Below are positions 17,371-26,473 of a stretch of 64,000 bases of DNA, piece after piece. Each line of letters opens with the position of its first letter. Within the stretch, counting starts at the first letter, position 1. The notes below the pieces were generated by a model. The model was given only the letters and a program-made list of their open reading frames with translations. It did no database searches and was not told the DNA's origin. The translations under genes were made by a program, and so were the position numbers. The stretch lies in assembly GCA_034440495.1 (NCBI GenBank), contig JAWXCE010000066.1, positions 1 through 64,000 on the forward strand, given 5' to 3'. Source of the DNA: JAWXCE01 sp034440495 (GTDB taxonomy: Bacteria; Pseudomonadota; Alphaproteobacteria; Rhizobiales; Rhodomicrobiaceae).

Positions 17371-18170
17371 CGCCATAAGTGGTAAAAGTGATGCACCGGG
17401 CCTGAGCCGCTACCGACCTTAATCCCACCCGCATGAGCCAACGCTTCGGTTAGGTAAGTTTTAGCTTTGGAAACCGCTTCTGAAAGAGGCGCTCCGCGAG
17501 CCAGAAACGCAGCTATTGCGGAGGATAAGGTGCAGCCGGTGCCATGGGTATTTCTGGTGGCGATACGCGCCGCCGCCAGCCGGAAAGTCTGCTCTCCGTT
17601 ACAATAAATATCGACAGCCTCAGCGGTTTGCGCGTGTCCGCCCTTCAGCAGCACGGCTTTTGATCCAAATGCTATCAGCAACTCCGCCTGACGAGCCATC
17701 ATCGCTTCATCAACGGCGATGGCGGCGCCCAGCAGCTTGGCCGCTTCTGGCAGGTTAGGCGTGATAATGGTGGCGATAGGCAGCAATTTGGTGAGTAAGG
17801 CCATCTCGGCCCCCTTCTCCAGCAGCGGCGCGCCCGTTGTGGACATCATTACTGGATCCAGCACAATTGGCGCGTTGCACCAAAGCTCTAGCCCCTTTGC
17901 AACGGCGTCAATAGCATCCTCGTTAGCCAGCATACCAATTTTGACTGCTCGCACGTCCAGATCGGTGAACACCGCCTCCATCTGCGCAAGGATAAAATCG
18001 GGCGGCGAGGTGTTGATGGCGATGACGCCGCGCGTGTTTTGCGCTGTTAAAGCGGTGATGACGGTGGCGCCATAGACGCCAAGCGCCGAGAATGTCTTGA
18101 GGTCAGCTTGAATGCCAGCGCCGCCAGATGAGTCAGAGCCTGCGATAGTCAGCGCGATAGGAACTGTCAT
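17367..18170 (-). CDS. thiD: hydroxymethylpyrimidine/phosphomethylpyrimidine kinase
   Basis: A ribokinase-fold protein of 267 residues with the ThiD signature: TIAGSDSSGGAGIQADLKTF at the N-terminus, GVYGATVITALTAQNT, DPVMMSTTGAPLLE, and the anion-hole/catalytic motif NTHGTGCTLSSAIAAFLA. It phosphorylates HMP and then HMP-P to HMP-PP for thiamine synthesis. No TPP riboswitch is visible upstream, and the gene stands alone, convergent with the FAH-family gene. The only other thiamine-like gene here, at 60617, is a degenerate ThiE homologue. Length is normal for the family. Confidence 0.95.
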   Translation of the reverse strand: MTVPIALTIAGSDSSGGAGIQADLKTFSALGVYGATVITALTAQNTRGVIAINTSPPDFILAQMEAVFTDLDVRAVKIGMLANEDAIDAVAKGLELWCNAPIVLDPVMMSTTGAPLLEKGAEMALLTKLLPIATIITPNLPEAAKLLGAAIAVDEAMMARQAELLIAFGSKAVLLKGGHAQTAEAVDIYCNGEQTFRLAAARIATRNTHGTGCTLSSAIAAFLARGAPLSEAVSKAKTYLTEALAHAGGIKVGSGSGPVHHFYHLWR

Positions 18171-18241
18171 AGCGCTGATATAGCGGACGAAGTTGACAAT
18201 TCAATTCCGCGATGACGGGTGTGCTGAGAAGCTTACCCCGG

Positions 18242-19417
18242 TTATGTTTTTAGCGCCGTTGTTCCCGGCGCTTCGGATACAGGCGGCATGACGGATGCGG
18301 CAAGCTTCATCAGCTCAGATTGCTTGGTCACATTGGTTTTGGCGTAAATATTCTTAAGGTGAGTGCGGGCGGTGCTTACCGCCACGCCGAGTTCATCGGC
18401 GGCCTCGGGCGCCGTTTTGCCTGACAGGATAGGCGCTAGCGCCTTGGCCTCTCCTACGGTTAAACCGTAGAGACCTTTCAGTGTGGCGACGCATGCGCCC
18501 TCGTCCATGGGCGTGCTGATAAACACGGCCGCAGCTGCCTTGGGCTCAATGAAAGTGCGCGGCTCGCCTTCGCCTAGCGGCAAAACGTGCGCAATCACGG
18601 GAGCTTCGCAGTCGTCCGAAAGGCGAACAGCTATTCCTTTTTTTTCGATTTTCCGCTCCCGGCTTGTCGCCAGTTCTATCGCGCTTTTGATTTCGGCTGA
18701 GGCGGAGGCATTTTCCGCCCGCAATTTCCCACCTACACCCTTCACCGGACCATTGCTCCTTAACATATCTTCGGCGGAGCGATTGGCGTGCAGAATGCGG
18801 CTGTCTTCGTCGGCAAGCACAACGCCGAGATTTAGAGCATCCAGCGTTTCCGCCATGCGTGTTTCGCGCACGCTTTTTGCCTCAAGCACGTTGCTGATGG
18901 TCACGGCGCGGCGAACATGGGGAATGAGGAAGCGCAGCAGTTCGATATCGCGTGGCGAAAAAACGCCGCTGTTCTCGTGCCGGAAAACACCGAGAAACGA
19001 GACGCGGTTGGGAGAGCGGACAAGATTCAGATGCGCGAAATCGACCAAGCCCTGCGGTTTGCTCCATTCGTTGAAATAAGGCAGCGTTTCAAGCAAGGTC
19101 GGGGGGATGTCACGCGTGAAGATCATCGGCTCGCCCATCGACAGACCGTTATCGCGGATGCGCTGTTCGTGATAATGTATGTCGCGGCAGTGTTTTTGCT
19201 GCGCTTCCATCCAGGCGTCGTCGACGCCTACGTTTTCGGTAATGAGATAATTTCGCCGTTTGATGTCGGTTAGCGCAAACTGTACGGCCTTGCCTTCGAA
19301 CACCGCACTCACTTCTTCAAGCGTCGTCTTCCACAGGCGCGGATCGAGCGTGCAATCGTAGATGCGCCCGACAAGATCTGACAGATCTTGAGGTAAACGT
19401 GAATGAGCTATGCTCAA
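18242..19417 (-). CDS. LuxR-family transcriptional regulator
   Basis: A 391-residue regulator. The C-terminal 65 residues form a LuxR/GerE helix-turn-helix: YGLTVGEAKALAPILSGKTA then ADELGVAVSTARTHLKNIYA. The first 190 residues are a helical sensory domain I cannot name, similar in layout to other large alphaproteobacterial LuxR-type regulators (LVRSPNRVSFLGVFRHENSG, then LRFLIPHVRRAV). Residues about 200-290 look PAS-like (LDALNLGVVLADEDSRILHA). There is no receiver domain and no acyl-homoserine-lactone-binding signature that I can recognise. It is divergent from tex and separated from it by about 165 bp. Signal and targets are unknown. Confidence 0.82.
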   Translation of the reverse strand: MSIAHSRLPQDLSDLVGRIYDCTLDPRLWKTTLEEVSAVFEGKAVQFALTDIKRRNYLITENVGVDDAWMEAQQKHCRDIHYHEQRIRDNGLSMGEPMIFTRDIPPTLLETLPYFNEWSKPQGLVDFAHLNLVRSPNRVSFLGVFRHENSGVFSPRDIELLRFLIPHVRRAVTISNVLEAKSVRETRMAETLDALNLGVVLADEDSRILHANRSAEDMLRSNGPVKGVGGKLRAENASASAEIKSAIELATSRERKIEKKGIAVRLSDDCEAPVIAHVLPLGEGEPRTFIEPKAAAAVFISTPMDEGACVATLKGLYGLTVGEAKALAPILSGKTAPEAADELGVAVSTARTHLKNIYAKTNVTKQSELMKLAASVMPPVSEAPGTTALKT

Positions 19418-19581
19418 AACTCACAATATTTTGTAACAACTAACATTAAAGTTATGACATGTCGATGACGATGGTTCATTTTAAGCCGTCGCGGCAGGTT
19501 TGCGCGCCAGTACTGAATCACACTATGAATGATCGCCTTCGGGCGCACCCAACAGCCCGCCAATAGAAAAGGGCCGCGATT

Positions 19582-21897
19582 TTGCTCCCATCCATCGAAA
19601 AACGCATCGCAATCGAGCTTGGCGTCCGCGAAGCACAGGTGATCGCCACAGTGGAGTTGCTGGACGGCGGCTCGACAGTCCCGTTCATCGCGCGCTATCG
19701 CAAGGAGGCGACCGACGGGCTGGACGACGCGCAGCTCCGCACGCTGGACGAGCGCCTGAGCTATTTGCGTGAACTGGAAGATCGACGCCGCGCCATCATC
19801 GACAGCGTGGCCGAGCAGGGCAAACTCGACGATGTGCTAAAGGCGCAGATCATGGCGGCGGACAGCAAGGCGCGGCTGGAGGATATCTATCTCCCATATA
19901 AGCCGAAGCGCCGCACCAAGGCGCAAATCGCGCGTGAGGCGGGATTGGAGCCGCTTGCCAACGCGCTGCTGGGCGATCCGTCGAAACTTCCTGACGCCGT
20001 CGCCGCGCAGTTCGTGAGCGCGGAGAAAGGCGTGGCCGACGTCCCCGCCGCGCTGGAAGGAGCGCGTTCGATCCTGGTGGAGCGGTTTGGCGAAAGCGCA
20101 GACCTGATCGGTGGCTTGCGTGAGGAAATGTGGAAACGCGGACGCCTCGCCGCCAAGGTTCGCGACGGCAAGCAGGCCGACGGCGCCAAGTTCGCTGACT
20201 ATTTCGATTTCACCGAAGCGTTCGCCAAGCTGCCATCACACCGCATCCTCGCCATGTTCCGGGGTGAGAAAGAGGAGATGCTCGATCTCACTTTCGAGCC
20301 GGACGAGCCGACACCTTCGCCGCAAACTGGCCCTACGTTTTACGAGGGCCGCATCGCACGCGCCTTTAATATTGCCGATCGCGGGCGACCAGGCGACAAA
20401 TGGCTAGCCGACACGGTGCGCTGGGCCTGGCGCACGCGCATTCAGGGCAACCTCGCGCTCGACACGCGCATGAAGCTATGGCAAGCGGCTGAGGAAGAAG
20501 CGGTTCGCGTGTTTGCCGCCAATTTGCGCGACCTGCTGCTTGCTGCGCCTGCGGGCACACGTGCGACCCTGGGGCTCGATCCCGGTTTCCGTACCGGCGT
20601 TAAAGTCGCCGTGGTGGATGCGACGGGTAAGGTTACGGCGACGGGCGTAATTTATCCGCACGAACCGAAAAAGCAGTGGGATGAGGCGCTGGCGACGCTC
20701 GGCCGCCTTTGCCAGCAGCATAAGGTGGAACTGATCGCCATCGGCAACGGCACGGCGAGCCGGGAAACGGACAAGCTCGCCGCCGATCTCATCAAGCTCG
20801 CTCCACAGTTAAAATTGACGAAAATCGTGGTGTCCGAGGCGGGCGCCAGCATTTATTCGGCGAGCGCCTACGCAAGCGAGGAACTGCCTGGCCTGGATGT
20901 AACGCTGCGAGGCGCCGTCTCCATCGCGCGGCGGTTGCAAGACCCGCTGGCGGAGTTGGTGAAAATCGACCCGAAATCCATCGGTGTGGGCCAATACCAG
21001 CACGATCTGGCGGAGCATAAACTCTCCAAATCGCTCGACGCGGTGGTGGAGGACTGCGTGAACGGCGTCGGCGTCGATCTCAACACCGCGTCGGCTCCGC
21101 TGCTTGCCCGTGTCTCCGGCATTGGGGAGAGCCTCGCGAAAAACATCGTGGCGCACCGGGACGCGAACGGGCCGTTCAAAAAGCGGGCGGCGTTGAAGGA
21201 GGTGCCGCGTCTCGGCGCGAAAGCGTTCGAGCAGGCGGCGGGCTTCCTGCGCATCCCGAACGGCGATGATCCTCTGGACGGCTTGTCCGTGCATCCGGAA
21301 GCTTATCCCGTGGTGCGGCGTATCCGCGAGGCGGCGGGTGTGGACATCAAAACGCTGATCGGCAACGCGCCGGTGCTGCGCGGCCTTTCGCCCAAGGCGT
21401 TCGTGGACGTTAAATTCGGTCTCCCCACCGTGACCGACATCCTGCGCGAGTTGGAGAAGCCTGGCCGCGACCCTCGTCCAGCGTTCAAGGCGCCCGAGTT
21501 CCAGGAGGGCGTGGAGAAAATTACCGATCTTAAGCCCGGCATGGTGCTGGAGGGCGTGGTGACGAATGTGGCGGCGTTTGGCGCGTTTGTAGATGTCGGC
21601 GTGCATCAGGACGGCCTCGTCCACATCTCCGCCATGTCGCGCACCTTCATCAAAGACCCGCGCGAGGCGGCCAAACCCGGCGACATCATGAAGGTAAAAG
21701 TGCTGGAGGTAGACGCGGCCCGCAAGCGCATCGCGCTGACCATGCGGTTGGAAGATGAAATCGGCGAAGCGCGGCTCGCTGGCGGAGGTTCGAAAACTCC
21801 AATCCCGCCCAAGAGAATGAGCGCAACTCCAAAAGCGGTCAAACCTGAAACGGGCGGCGCTTTGGCGGACGCGCTTCGTCGTGCTGGTTTGAAATAA
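19582..21897 (+). CDS. tex: Tex family RNA-binding transcription accessory protein
   Basis: A 771-residue cytoplasmic protein. The N-terminal Tex domain starts IEKRIAIELGV and includes GGSTVPFIARYRKEATDGLD. A YqgF/RuvC-like nuclease fold follows (LGLDPGFRTGVKVAVVDATG, about residue 330), then helix-hairpin-helix motifs (LARVSGIGESLAKNIVAHRD) and a C-terminal S1 domain (GMVLEGVVTNVAAFGAFVDV, about residues 650-720). Tex binds nucleic acid and affects transcription. The proposed start is TTG at 19582; the family normally begins a few residues before this IEKRIA-type motif, so the start is reasonable although the codon is rare. It is monocistronic, divergent from the LuxR-type gene. Confidence 0.95.
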   Translation: MLPSIEKRIAIELGVREAQVIATVELLDGGSTVPFIARYRKEATDGLDDAQLRTLDERLSYLRELEDRRRAIIDSVAEQGKLDDVLKAQIMAADSKARLEDIYLPYKPKRRTKAQIAREAGLEPLANALLGDPSKLPDAVAAQFVSAEKGVADVPAALEGARSILVERFGESADLIGGLREEMWKRGRLAAKVRDGKQADGAKFADYFDFTEAFAKLPSHRILAMFRGEKEEMLDLTFEPDEPTPSPQTGPTFYEGRIARAFNIADRGRPGDKWLADTVRWAWRTRIQGNLALDTRMKLWQAAEEEAVRVFAANLRDLLLAAPAGTRATLGLDPGFRTGVKVAVVDATGKVTATGVIYPHEPKKQWDEALATLGRLCQQHKVELIAIGNGTASRETDKLAADLIKLAPQLKLTKIVVSEAGASIYSASAYASEELPGLDVTLRGAVSIARRLQDPLAELVKIDPKSIGVGQYQHDLAEHKLSKSLDAVVEDCVNGVGVDLNTASAPLLARVSGIGESLAKNIVAHRDANGPFKKRAALKEVPRLGAKAFEQAAGFLRIPNGDDPLDGLSVHPEAYPVVRRIREAAGVDIKTLIGNAPVLRGLSPKAFVDVKFGLPTVTDILRELEKPGRDPRPAFKAPEFQEGVEKITDLKPGMVLEGVVTNVAAFGAFVDVGVHQDGLVHISAMSRTFIKDPREAAKPGDIMKVKVLEVDAARKRIALTMRLEDEIGEARLAGGGSKTPIPPKRMSATPKAVKPETGGALADALRRAGLK

Positions 21898-22018
21898 GCC
21901 ACACGGGTTGCATGGCCGACGCTAAGACGGAACTTTTTTTTTAAGGGGCAGTTTAGTCGGTGTTGCTGCGCGGTTGTCGCGCACGCATTGCCAAGACCAG
22001 AATTAAGGATACTCTACC

Positions 22019-22138
22019 ATGCAAAATATTATTGTCGGGGCACTCGTCGTGGGCATAGCGGTACTTGGTTATTTTTATTATCAGCAAACCAAAAACGACA
22101 TCGTTATCAGCCCGCCGAAAATTGAAACTCCACGGTAA
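22019..22138 (+). CDS. 39-residue single-span membrane protein
   Basis: ATG at 22019 opens a 39-codon ORF: MQNIIVGALVVGIAVLGYFY followed by YQQTKNDIVISPPKIETPR. An AAGGAT-type site lies about 11 bp upstream. It has one N-terminal hydrophobic helix then a short polar tail. Very similar short proteins (helix, GYxxYxQ, then an ISPPKI-like tail) occur widely in Rhizobiales as hypotheticals. It lies 18 bp upstream of the membrane protein at 22157 and may share its transcript. Function is unknown. Confidence 0.65.
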   Translation: MQNIIVGALVVGIAVLGYFYYQQTKNDIVISPPKIETPR

Positions 22139-22156
22139 CTAGTCAGGAGTTTCATT

Positions 22157-22915
22157 ATGGTCAATCCAGTCGATTATGCGGACCGGACGTCCGAACCACG
22201 CAATATGGACGCGCTTAATACATCGACCGAAAAGCGTGAGGTCAGGGTAACTCTTGTTAGCCATTCTACGCTGCTTTACTGGTGGCCAGTATGGGTTTTC
22301 GGATATGTGTGCGCAATAATTACTGCCCTAGGAGGGATTCGAGCATCCGTTGACGAGGGCAAGAGCATTCTAATAAGTTCCGGGAACGCTTTAGGACTTA
22401 CCTTTTTGACGGTTTTGTTGCTTGTCATATTATTCACAAACATGAAACTGCGCGGAGTTTACTCAGCGTTTGCGATCTTGTTTGTGGCATTTATAGCCGT
22501 GTTATTTGCCTGGTTGGGTTGGTGGGACAATATCTTTGCTTTCATACCAGACCTTAACGTGCATATGAACGTTGGCTTTTACGTAGTGTTTTCGACAGTG
22601 CTAGCCATAATTTGGGCGCTAGCGTTTTTTGTTTTCGACCGGATGAAAGTCTGGATTGTCCGTCCTGGCCAATTGACCGTTAAGGAGATGGTGGGCGGCG
22701 GAGAAACTAGCTATGACGCCCGCGGTATGCTGTTCGAAGAAGAGAGCGACGATCTGTTTCGCCACATTCTGCTTGGCTTCGGTTCAGGCGATTTGCGTAT
22801 AACGACAGCAGGCGCAAAACGTGAGGAATTTTATCTTCCGAACGTGCTATTCGCCAATTGGAAAACGAAACAGGCTCAAAACCTTCTTTCGGTTAAGCTC
22901 GATAAGGTTGAATGA
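22157..22915 (+). CDS. four-span membrane protein of unknown function
   Basis: A 252-residue protein. A polar N-terminus of about 40 residues is followed by four hydrophobic segments: LYWWPVWVFGYVCAIITALG, LGLTFLTVLLLVILF, YSAFAILFVAFIAVLFAWLG and VGFYVVFSTVLAIIWALAFF. The C-terminal 90 residues are soluble and beta-rich (MKVWIVRPGQLTVKEMVGGG, then DLRITTAGAKREEFYLPNVL), suggesting a PH-like domain on the cytoplasmic side. Its GC content is visibly lower than that of its neighbours tex and clpB. A strong hairpin terminator follows at 22934. Role unknown; co-transcription with the 39-residue ORF is likely. Confidence 0.75.
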   Translation: MVNPVDYADRTSEPRNMDALNTSTEKREVRVTLVSHSTLLYWWPVWVFGYVCAIITALGGIRASVDEGKSILISSGNALGLTFLTVLLLVILFTNMKLRGVYSAFAILFVAFIAVLFAWLGWWDNIFAFIPDLNVHMNVGFYVVFSTVLAIIWALAFFVFDRMKVWIVRPGQLTVKEMVGGGETSYDARGMLFEEESDDLFRHILLGFGSGDLRITTAGAKREEFYLPNVLFANWKTKQAQNLLSVKLDKVE

Positions 22916-22933
22916 TCTCAAACTAGAAAATTA

Positions 22934-22961
22934 GGCTGACATTAAATTGTCAGCCTTTTTT
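22934..22961 (+). terminator. rho-independent terminator
   Basis: A perfect 8-bp stem, GGCTGACA / TGTCAGCC (22934-22941 and 22948-22955), with a 6-nt loop is followed by six T residues on the plus strand. It ends the 22157 transcript. The minus-strand clpB stop codon (22960-22962) overlaps the T-run, so the same hairpin lies just after clpB and may work in both directions. Confidence 0.85.
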
Positions 22962-25560
22962 ATGCAAAAACTCTAACCGGTTCCCCGTTTATAGTAAGGC
23001 CTTCACGATCTGCACCTAACTTAAGCACGCCCCCGTCCCGAACTGTTCCCCGCAAAATCATATCCGAAAGCGGATCTTGCACGTAACGCTGAATGACACG
23101 CTTTAAAGGCCGGGCTCCGTAAGCTGCATCGTAACCTTTCGCTGCAAGCCATTCCTGGGCTTTGTCATCGAGCGAAAGGGAAATCTTCCGTTCATCCAGA
23201 AGCTTCTGCAAACGCTGAAGCTGGATATCCACGATCGCCGCCATCTGCTCGCGTTTCAGGCGCTGGAACAGGAGGATATCGTCAACGCGATTTAGAAACT
23301 CAGGCCGGAAGTGCTGGCGCACGAGCACCATCACGTTGTCGCGGATGAGGTCGATATCATCCGTGTCCTTCATTGCCACCAGATATTCAGCGCCGATGTT
23401 GGACGTCATGATAATAAGGGTGTTGCGGAAATCGACAGTGCGGCCCTGCCCATCCGTGAGCCGCCCGTCGTCGAGCACCTGCAGCAGCACGTTGAACACG
23501 TCCCCGTGTGCCTTCTCAATCTCATCGAACAGCACGACCTGATAGGGCCGCCGCCGCACAGCCTCGGTAAGTGCGCCGCCTTCCTCATATCCAACATAGC
23601 CGGGAGGCGCCCCGATCAGCCGCGCGACGGAGTGCTTCTCCATATATTCGGACATATCCATGCGGATCAGCGCTTGGTCGTCGTCGAATAAATAGGCGGC
23701 AAGGGCTTTGGTCAGCTCTGTCTTGCCGACGCCGGTAGGCCCCAGAAACATGAACGAACCGATGGGCCGGTTAGGGTCTTGCAACCCCGCGCGCGAGCGG
23801 CGCACGGCAGTCGCAACCGCGCGCACAGCCTCATGCTGGCCGATAACGCGCTTGGACAGTTCCTCCTCCATGCGAAGGAGTTTGGCTTTTTCGCCTTCCA
23901 GCATCTTGTCCACCGGTACGCCCGTCCAGCGCGAGACGACGCCTGCGATATGATCCGGTGTCACCGCTTCCTCAACCATCGGCGACCGGCCAGTGTCAGC
24001 GCTTTCGGCAGCTTTCAGCCTCTTCTCAAGTTCGGGGATGCGGCCATAAGCGAGTTCGCCCGCGCGGGCCAAATCGCCCTTGCGTTGCGCCTGCTCAAGC
24101 TCGATACGGAAAACGTCTAGCTCCTCCTTAAGCTTCTGTGCGGAGGACAGCTTTAACTTCTCCTCCTTCCAGCGCGACAGCAAGGCATTGGATTTCTCCT
24201 CCAGGTCGGCGATCTCGCGGTCGAGGCGTCCTAGACGATCTTTCGACCCCGTGTCCGTCTCCTTTTTCAGCGCCTCACGCTCAATTTTGAACTGCATCAG
24301 GCGGCGGTCGATCTCGTCCAGCGCCTCGGGTTTGCTGTCCACCTGCATCCGCAGACGGCTGGACGCCTCATCCATAAGGTCGATGGCCTTGTCCGGCAAA
24401 AACCGGTCGGTGATATAGCGGTTTGAAAGGGTGGCGGCGGCGACGAGCGCGCTATCCGTGATGCGCACCCCGTGGTGCAGCTCATATTTTTCTTTGATGC
24501 CCCGCAAAATGGAGATTGTGTCCTCCACGTTCGGTTCGTTCACGAACACAGGCTGAAAACGACGGGCGAGCGCTGCATCCTTCTCGATATGTTTGCGATA
24601 TTCATCCAGGGTGGTTGCGCCAACGCAGTGCAGTTCTCCACGTGCAAGGGCTGGTTTCAGCAGGTTGGAGGCGTCCATCGCGCCTTCGCCCTTGCCCGCG
24701 CCGACAAGCGTGTGCAGTTCGTCGATGAACAGCACCATGCCGCCCTCTGCCGCCGTTACCTCGGCGAGCACCGCCTTCAGCCGCTCCTCAAACTCGCCCC
24801 GATATTTCGCCCCCGCGATCAGCGATCCCATGTCGAGCGCCATCAGCTTTTTGCCCTTGAGGCTCTCGGGCACATCGCCGTTGATGATGCGCAGCGCCAG
24901 ACCCTCCGCGATGGCGGTTTTACCCACGCCCGGCTCGCCAATCAGCACGGGATTATTCTTCGTGCGGCGCGAGAGCACCTGAATGGTGCGACGGATTTCC
25001 TCATCGCGGCCAATCACAGGATCGAGCTTGCCCTTCGCGGCTTCTTCCGTGAGATCGCGCGCATAGCGTTTCAGCGCATCGTAGGATTGCTCGGCAGTGG
25101 CGCTGTCGGCGGTGCGGCCCTTGCGAAGGTCGTTGATCGCGGCGTTCAGCCCGGTTGGCGTCGCCCCCGCGTCGGCCAGAATGCGCGCTGTATCGGCCTC
25201 CTTTTCCATGGCCAATGCCAGCAGGAGACGCTCGACGGTGACATAGCTATCACCCGCCTTCTCGGCGATTGCCTCAGCCTGATCGAGAACCTTCAGCAGC
25301 GGCGGCGCCATGAACACCTGCCCGGCGGCGGAGCCAGAGATTTTGGGCAACTTGGCGAGCCCCTGATCCGTTTTAGCGAGCGCCTCTTTGGCCCGCCCAC
25401 CCGAGCGATTGATGAGGCCGGCGGCAAGCCCTTCCTCATCGTCAAGCAACGCTTTTAGCAGATGCTCGGGCGTGAGGCGCTGATGCCCTTCGCGGATTGC
25501 GAGCGTCTGAGCGGCCTGCAAAAACCCTTTAGAACGATCCGTCAGTTTTTCAAAATTCAT
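22960..25560 (-). CDS. clpB: ATP-dependent disaggregase ClpB
   Basis: An 866-residue AAA+ chaperone. It has an N-terminal Clp repeat domain (residues 1-150, LTDRSKGFLQAAQTLAIREG), AAA-1 with Walker A GEPGVGKT and Walker B VLFIDELHT, and a long M-domain coiled coil (about 400-530). AAA-2 has GPTGVGKT and VLFDEIEKAH, followed by a D2-small domain ending near the C-terminus. It rescues aggregated proteins with DnaK. The length matches ClpB rather than ClpA or ClpC. ATG 25560 has a GGAGGAT site immediately preceded by a short GC hairpin (25569-25586) in the leader. I found no convincing RpoH promoter. The gene belongs to the alphaproteobacterial block prfA-prmC-DUF4167-clpB. Confidence 0.98.
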   Translation of the reverse strand: MNFEKLTDRSKGFLQAAQTLAIREGHQRLTPEHLLKALLDDEEGLAAGLINRSGGRAKEALAKTDQGLAKLPKISGSAAGQVFMAPPLLKVLDQAEAIAEKAGDSYVTVERLLLALAMEKEADTARILADAGATPTGLNAAINDLRKGRTADSATAEQSYDALKRYARDLTEEAAKGKLDPVIGRDEEIRRTIQVLSRRTKNNPVLIGEPGVGKTAIAEGLALRIINGDVPESLKGKKLMALDMGSLIAGAKYRGEFEERLKAVLAEVTAAEGGMVLFIDELHTLVGAGKGEGAMDASNLLKPALARGELHCVGATTLDEYRKHIEKDAALARRFQPVFVNEPNVEDTISILRGIKEKYELHHGVRITDSALVAAATLSNRYITDRFLPDKAIDLMDEASSRLRMQVDSKPEALDEIDRRLMQFKIEREALKKETDTGSKDRLGRLDREIADLEEKSNALLSRWKEEKLKLSSAQKLKEELDVFRIELEQAQRKGDLARAGELAYGRIPELEKRLKAAESADTGRSPMVEEAVTPDHIAGVVSRWTGVPVDKMLEGEKAKLLRMEEELSKRVIGQHEAVRAVATAVRRSRAGLQDPNRPIGSFMFLGPTGVGKTELTKALAAYLFDDDQALIRMDMSEYMEKHSVARLIGAPPGYVGYEEGGALTEAVRRRPYQVVLFDEIEKAHGDVFNVLLQVLDDGRLTDGQGRTVDFRNTLIIMTSNIGAEYLVAMKDTDDIDLIRDNVMVLVRQHFRPEFLNRVDDILLFQRLKREQMAAIVDIQLQRLQKLLDERKISLSLDDKAQEWLAAKGYDAAYGARPLKRVIQRYVQDPLSDMILRGTVRDGGVLKLGADREGLTINGEPVRVFA

Positions 25561-25702
25561 GCTATCCTCCGGCGCTTCTGGCAGCGCCTCTTATGAGTAG
25601 GCCAGCCAAGCCCAATTCAGTTGTGTAGTGCATCTTATCTAATGTTTGATTGAAGCAGATAAAGTATTACCCGTGTAAACTTGGACTTTCGGAGAACTCG
25701 CC

Positions 25703-26473
25703 TTGCCAACGATCGTCTCGATTTACCGCTATCCCGTTAAGGGGTTGAGCGCGCAGCCCATGCCATCAGCGGCGCTTGAGCCGGGCAAGACCATCCCGTT
25801 CGACCGCGCTTACGCTATTGAAAACGGACCGGGCCGCTTTAATCCGGACGAGCCGAAATATCTACCGAAAATCAATTTCCTGATGTTGATGCGGCAGGAG
25901 CGACTTGCCGCTCTAAAGACCGACTTTGACGAAGCGAGCGAGACGCTGACCATTTTCCGCGATGGCAAACAGGTTGCGCGGGGGCAACTGTCCACGAAGC
26001 TGGGGCGGCAAATGATCGAGCAGTTCATGGCTAGCTACATGAAGGCCGAACTCAAAGGCGCGCCGCGTGTCGTTTCCGCCGCCGGTCACAGCTTTTCCGA
26101 CGTTTCCGCAAAGTGCCTGCATTTCGTCAATCTGGCGACAGTGCGCGATCTGGAGCGAATCATCGGCAAACCACTCAACCCGTTGCGTTTTCGAGCAAAT
26201 GTTTACTTTGAGGGCGCGGAGCCTTGGGCAGAGACGCAATGGCTCAACGCTGACCTTAACGCGGGCGAAGCTACGCTTAAAATTTTCTCTGAAACCGAGC
26301 GCTGCGACGCCACAAATGTCGACCCTGAAAGCGCCATCCGCGACACGTCCATCCCTGCGACCCTGATCCGGACATTCGGCCATTCAAATCTCGGATTTTA
26401 CACCAAGGTTAAAAAAGGTGGCCTCATTCGCAAGGGGGACGACATTACGGTTACCGAGCAGAAGCCGCGTTAA
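25703..26473 (+). CDS. MOSC domain-containing protein
   Basis: A 256-residue protein starting at TTG 25703 (MPTIVSIYRYPVKGLSAQPM), preceded by a CGGAGAA site. The N-terminal beta-barrel motif YPVKGL and the C-terminal MOSC segment with a Cys motif (SETERCDATNVDPESAIRD) and GHSNLGFYTKV are both present. MOSC domains, as in molybdenum cofactor sulfurases and YcbX/YiiM, bind Moco and handle sulfur; the conserved Cys here is the expected cofactor ligand. The protein probably acts in Moco-dependent reduction of N-hydroxylated compounds or similar, but the substrate is not determinable. It is divergent from clpB and its stop overlaps that of the convergent DUF4167 gene. Confidence 0.88.
   Translation: MPTIVSIYRYPVKGLSAQPMPSAALEPGKTIPFDRAYAIENGPGRFNPDEPKYLPKINFLMLMRQERLAALKTDFDEASETLTIFRDGKQVARGQLSTKLGRQMIEQFMASYMKAELKGAPRVVSAAGHSFSDVSAKCLHFVNLATVRDLERIIGKPLNPLRFRANVYFEGAEPWAETQWLNADLNAGEATLKIFSETERCDATNVDPESAIRDTSIPATLIRTFGHSNLGFYTKVKKGGLIRKGDDITVTEQKPR

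Noticed and set aside
20809..21624. A 271-codon minus-strand ORF opposite tex
   Set aside because: A shadow frame of tex; the composition is Arg/His-rich and there is no start signal.
24472..25458. A 328-codon plus-strand ORF opposite clpB
   Set aside because: It is the antisense frame of a strongly conserved gene, has no ribosome-binding site, and its residues (Arg/His/Gly-rich) reflect the third-position pattern of clpB.
25561..25702. An RpoH (heat-shock) promoter before clpB
   Set aside because: I looked for CTTG with a spaced CCTAT-type -10 on the minus strand and found only partial matches (CTTGG near 25606) without a fitting second box.
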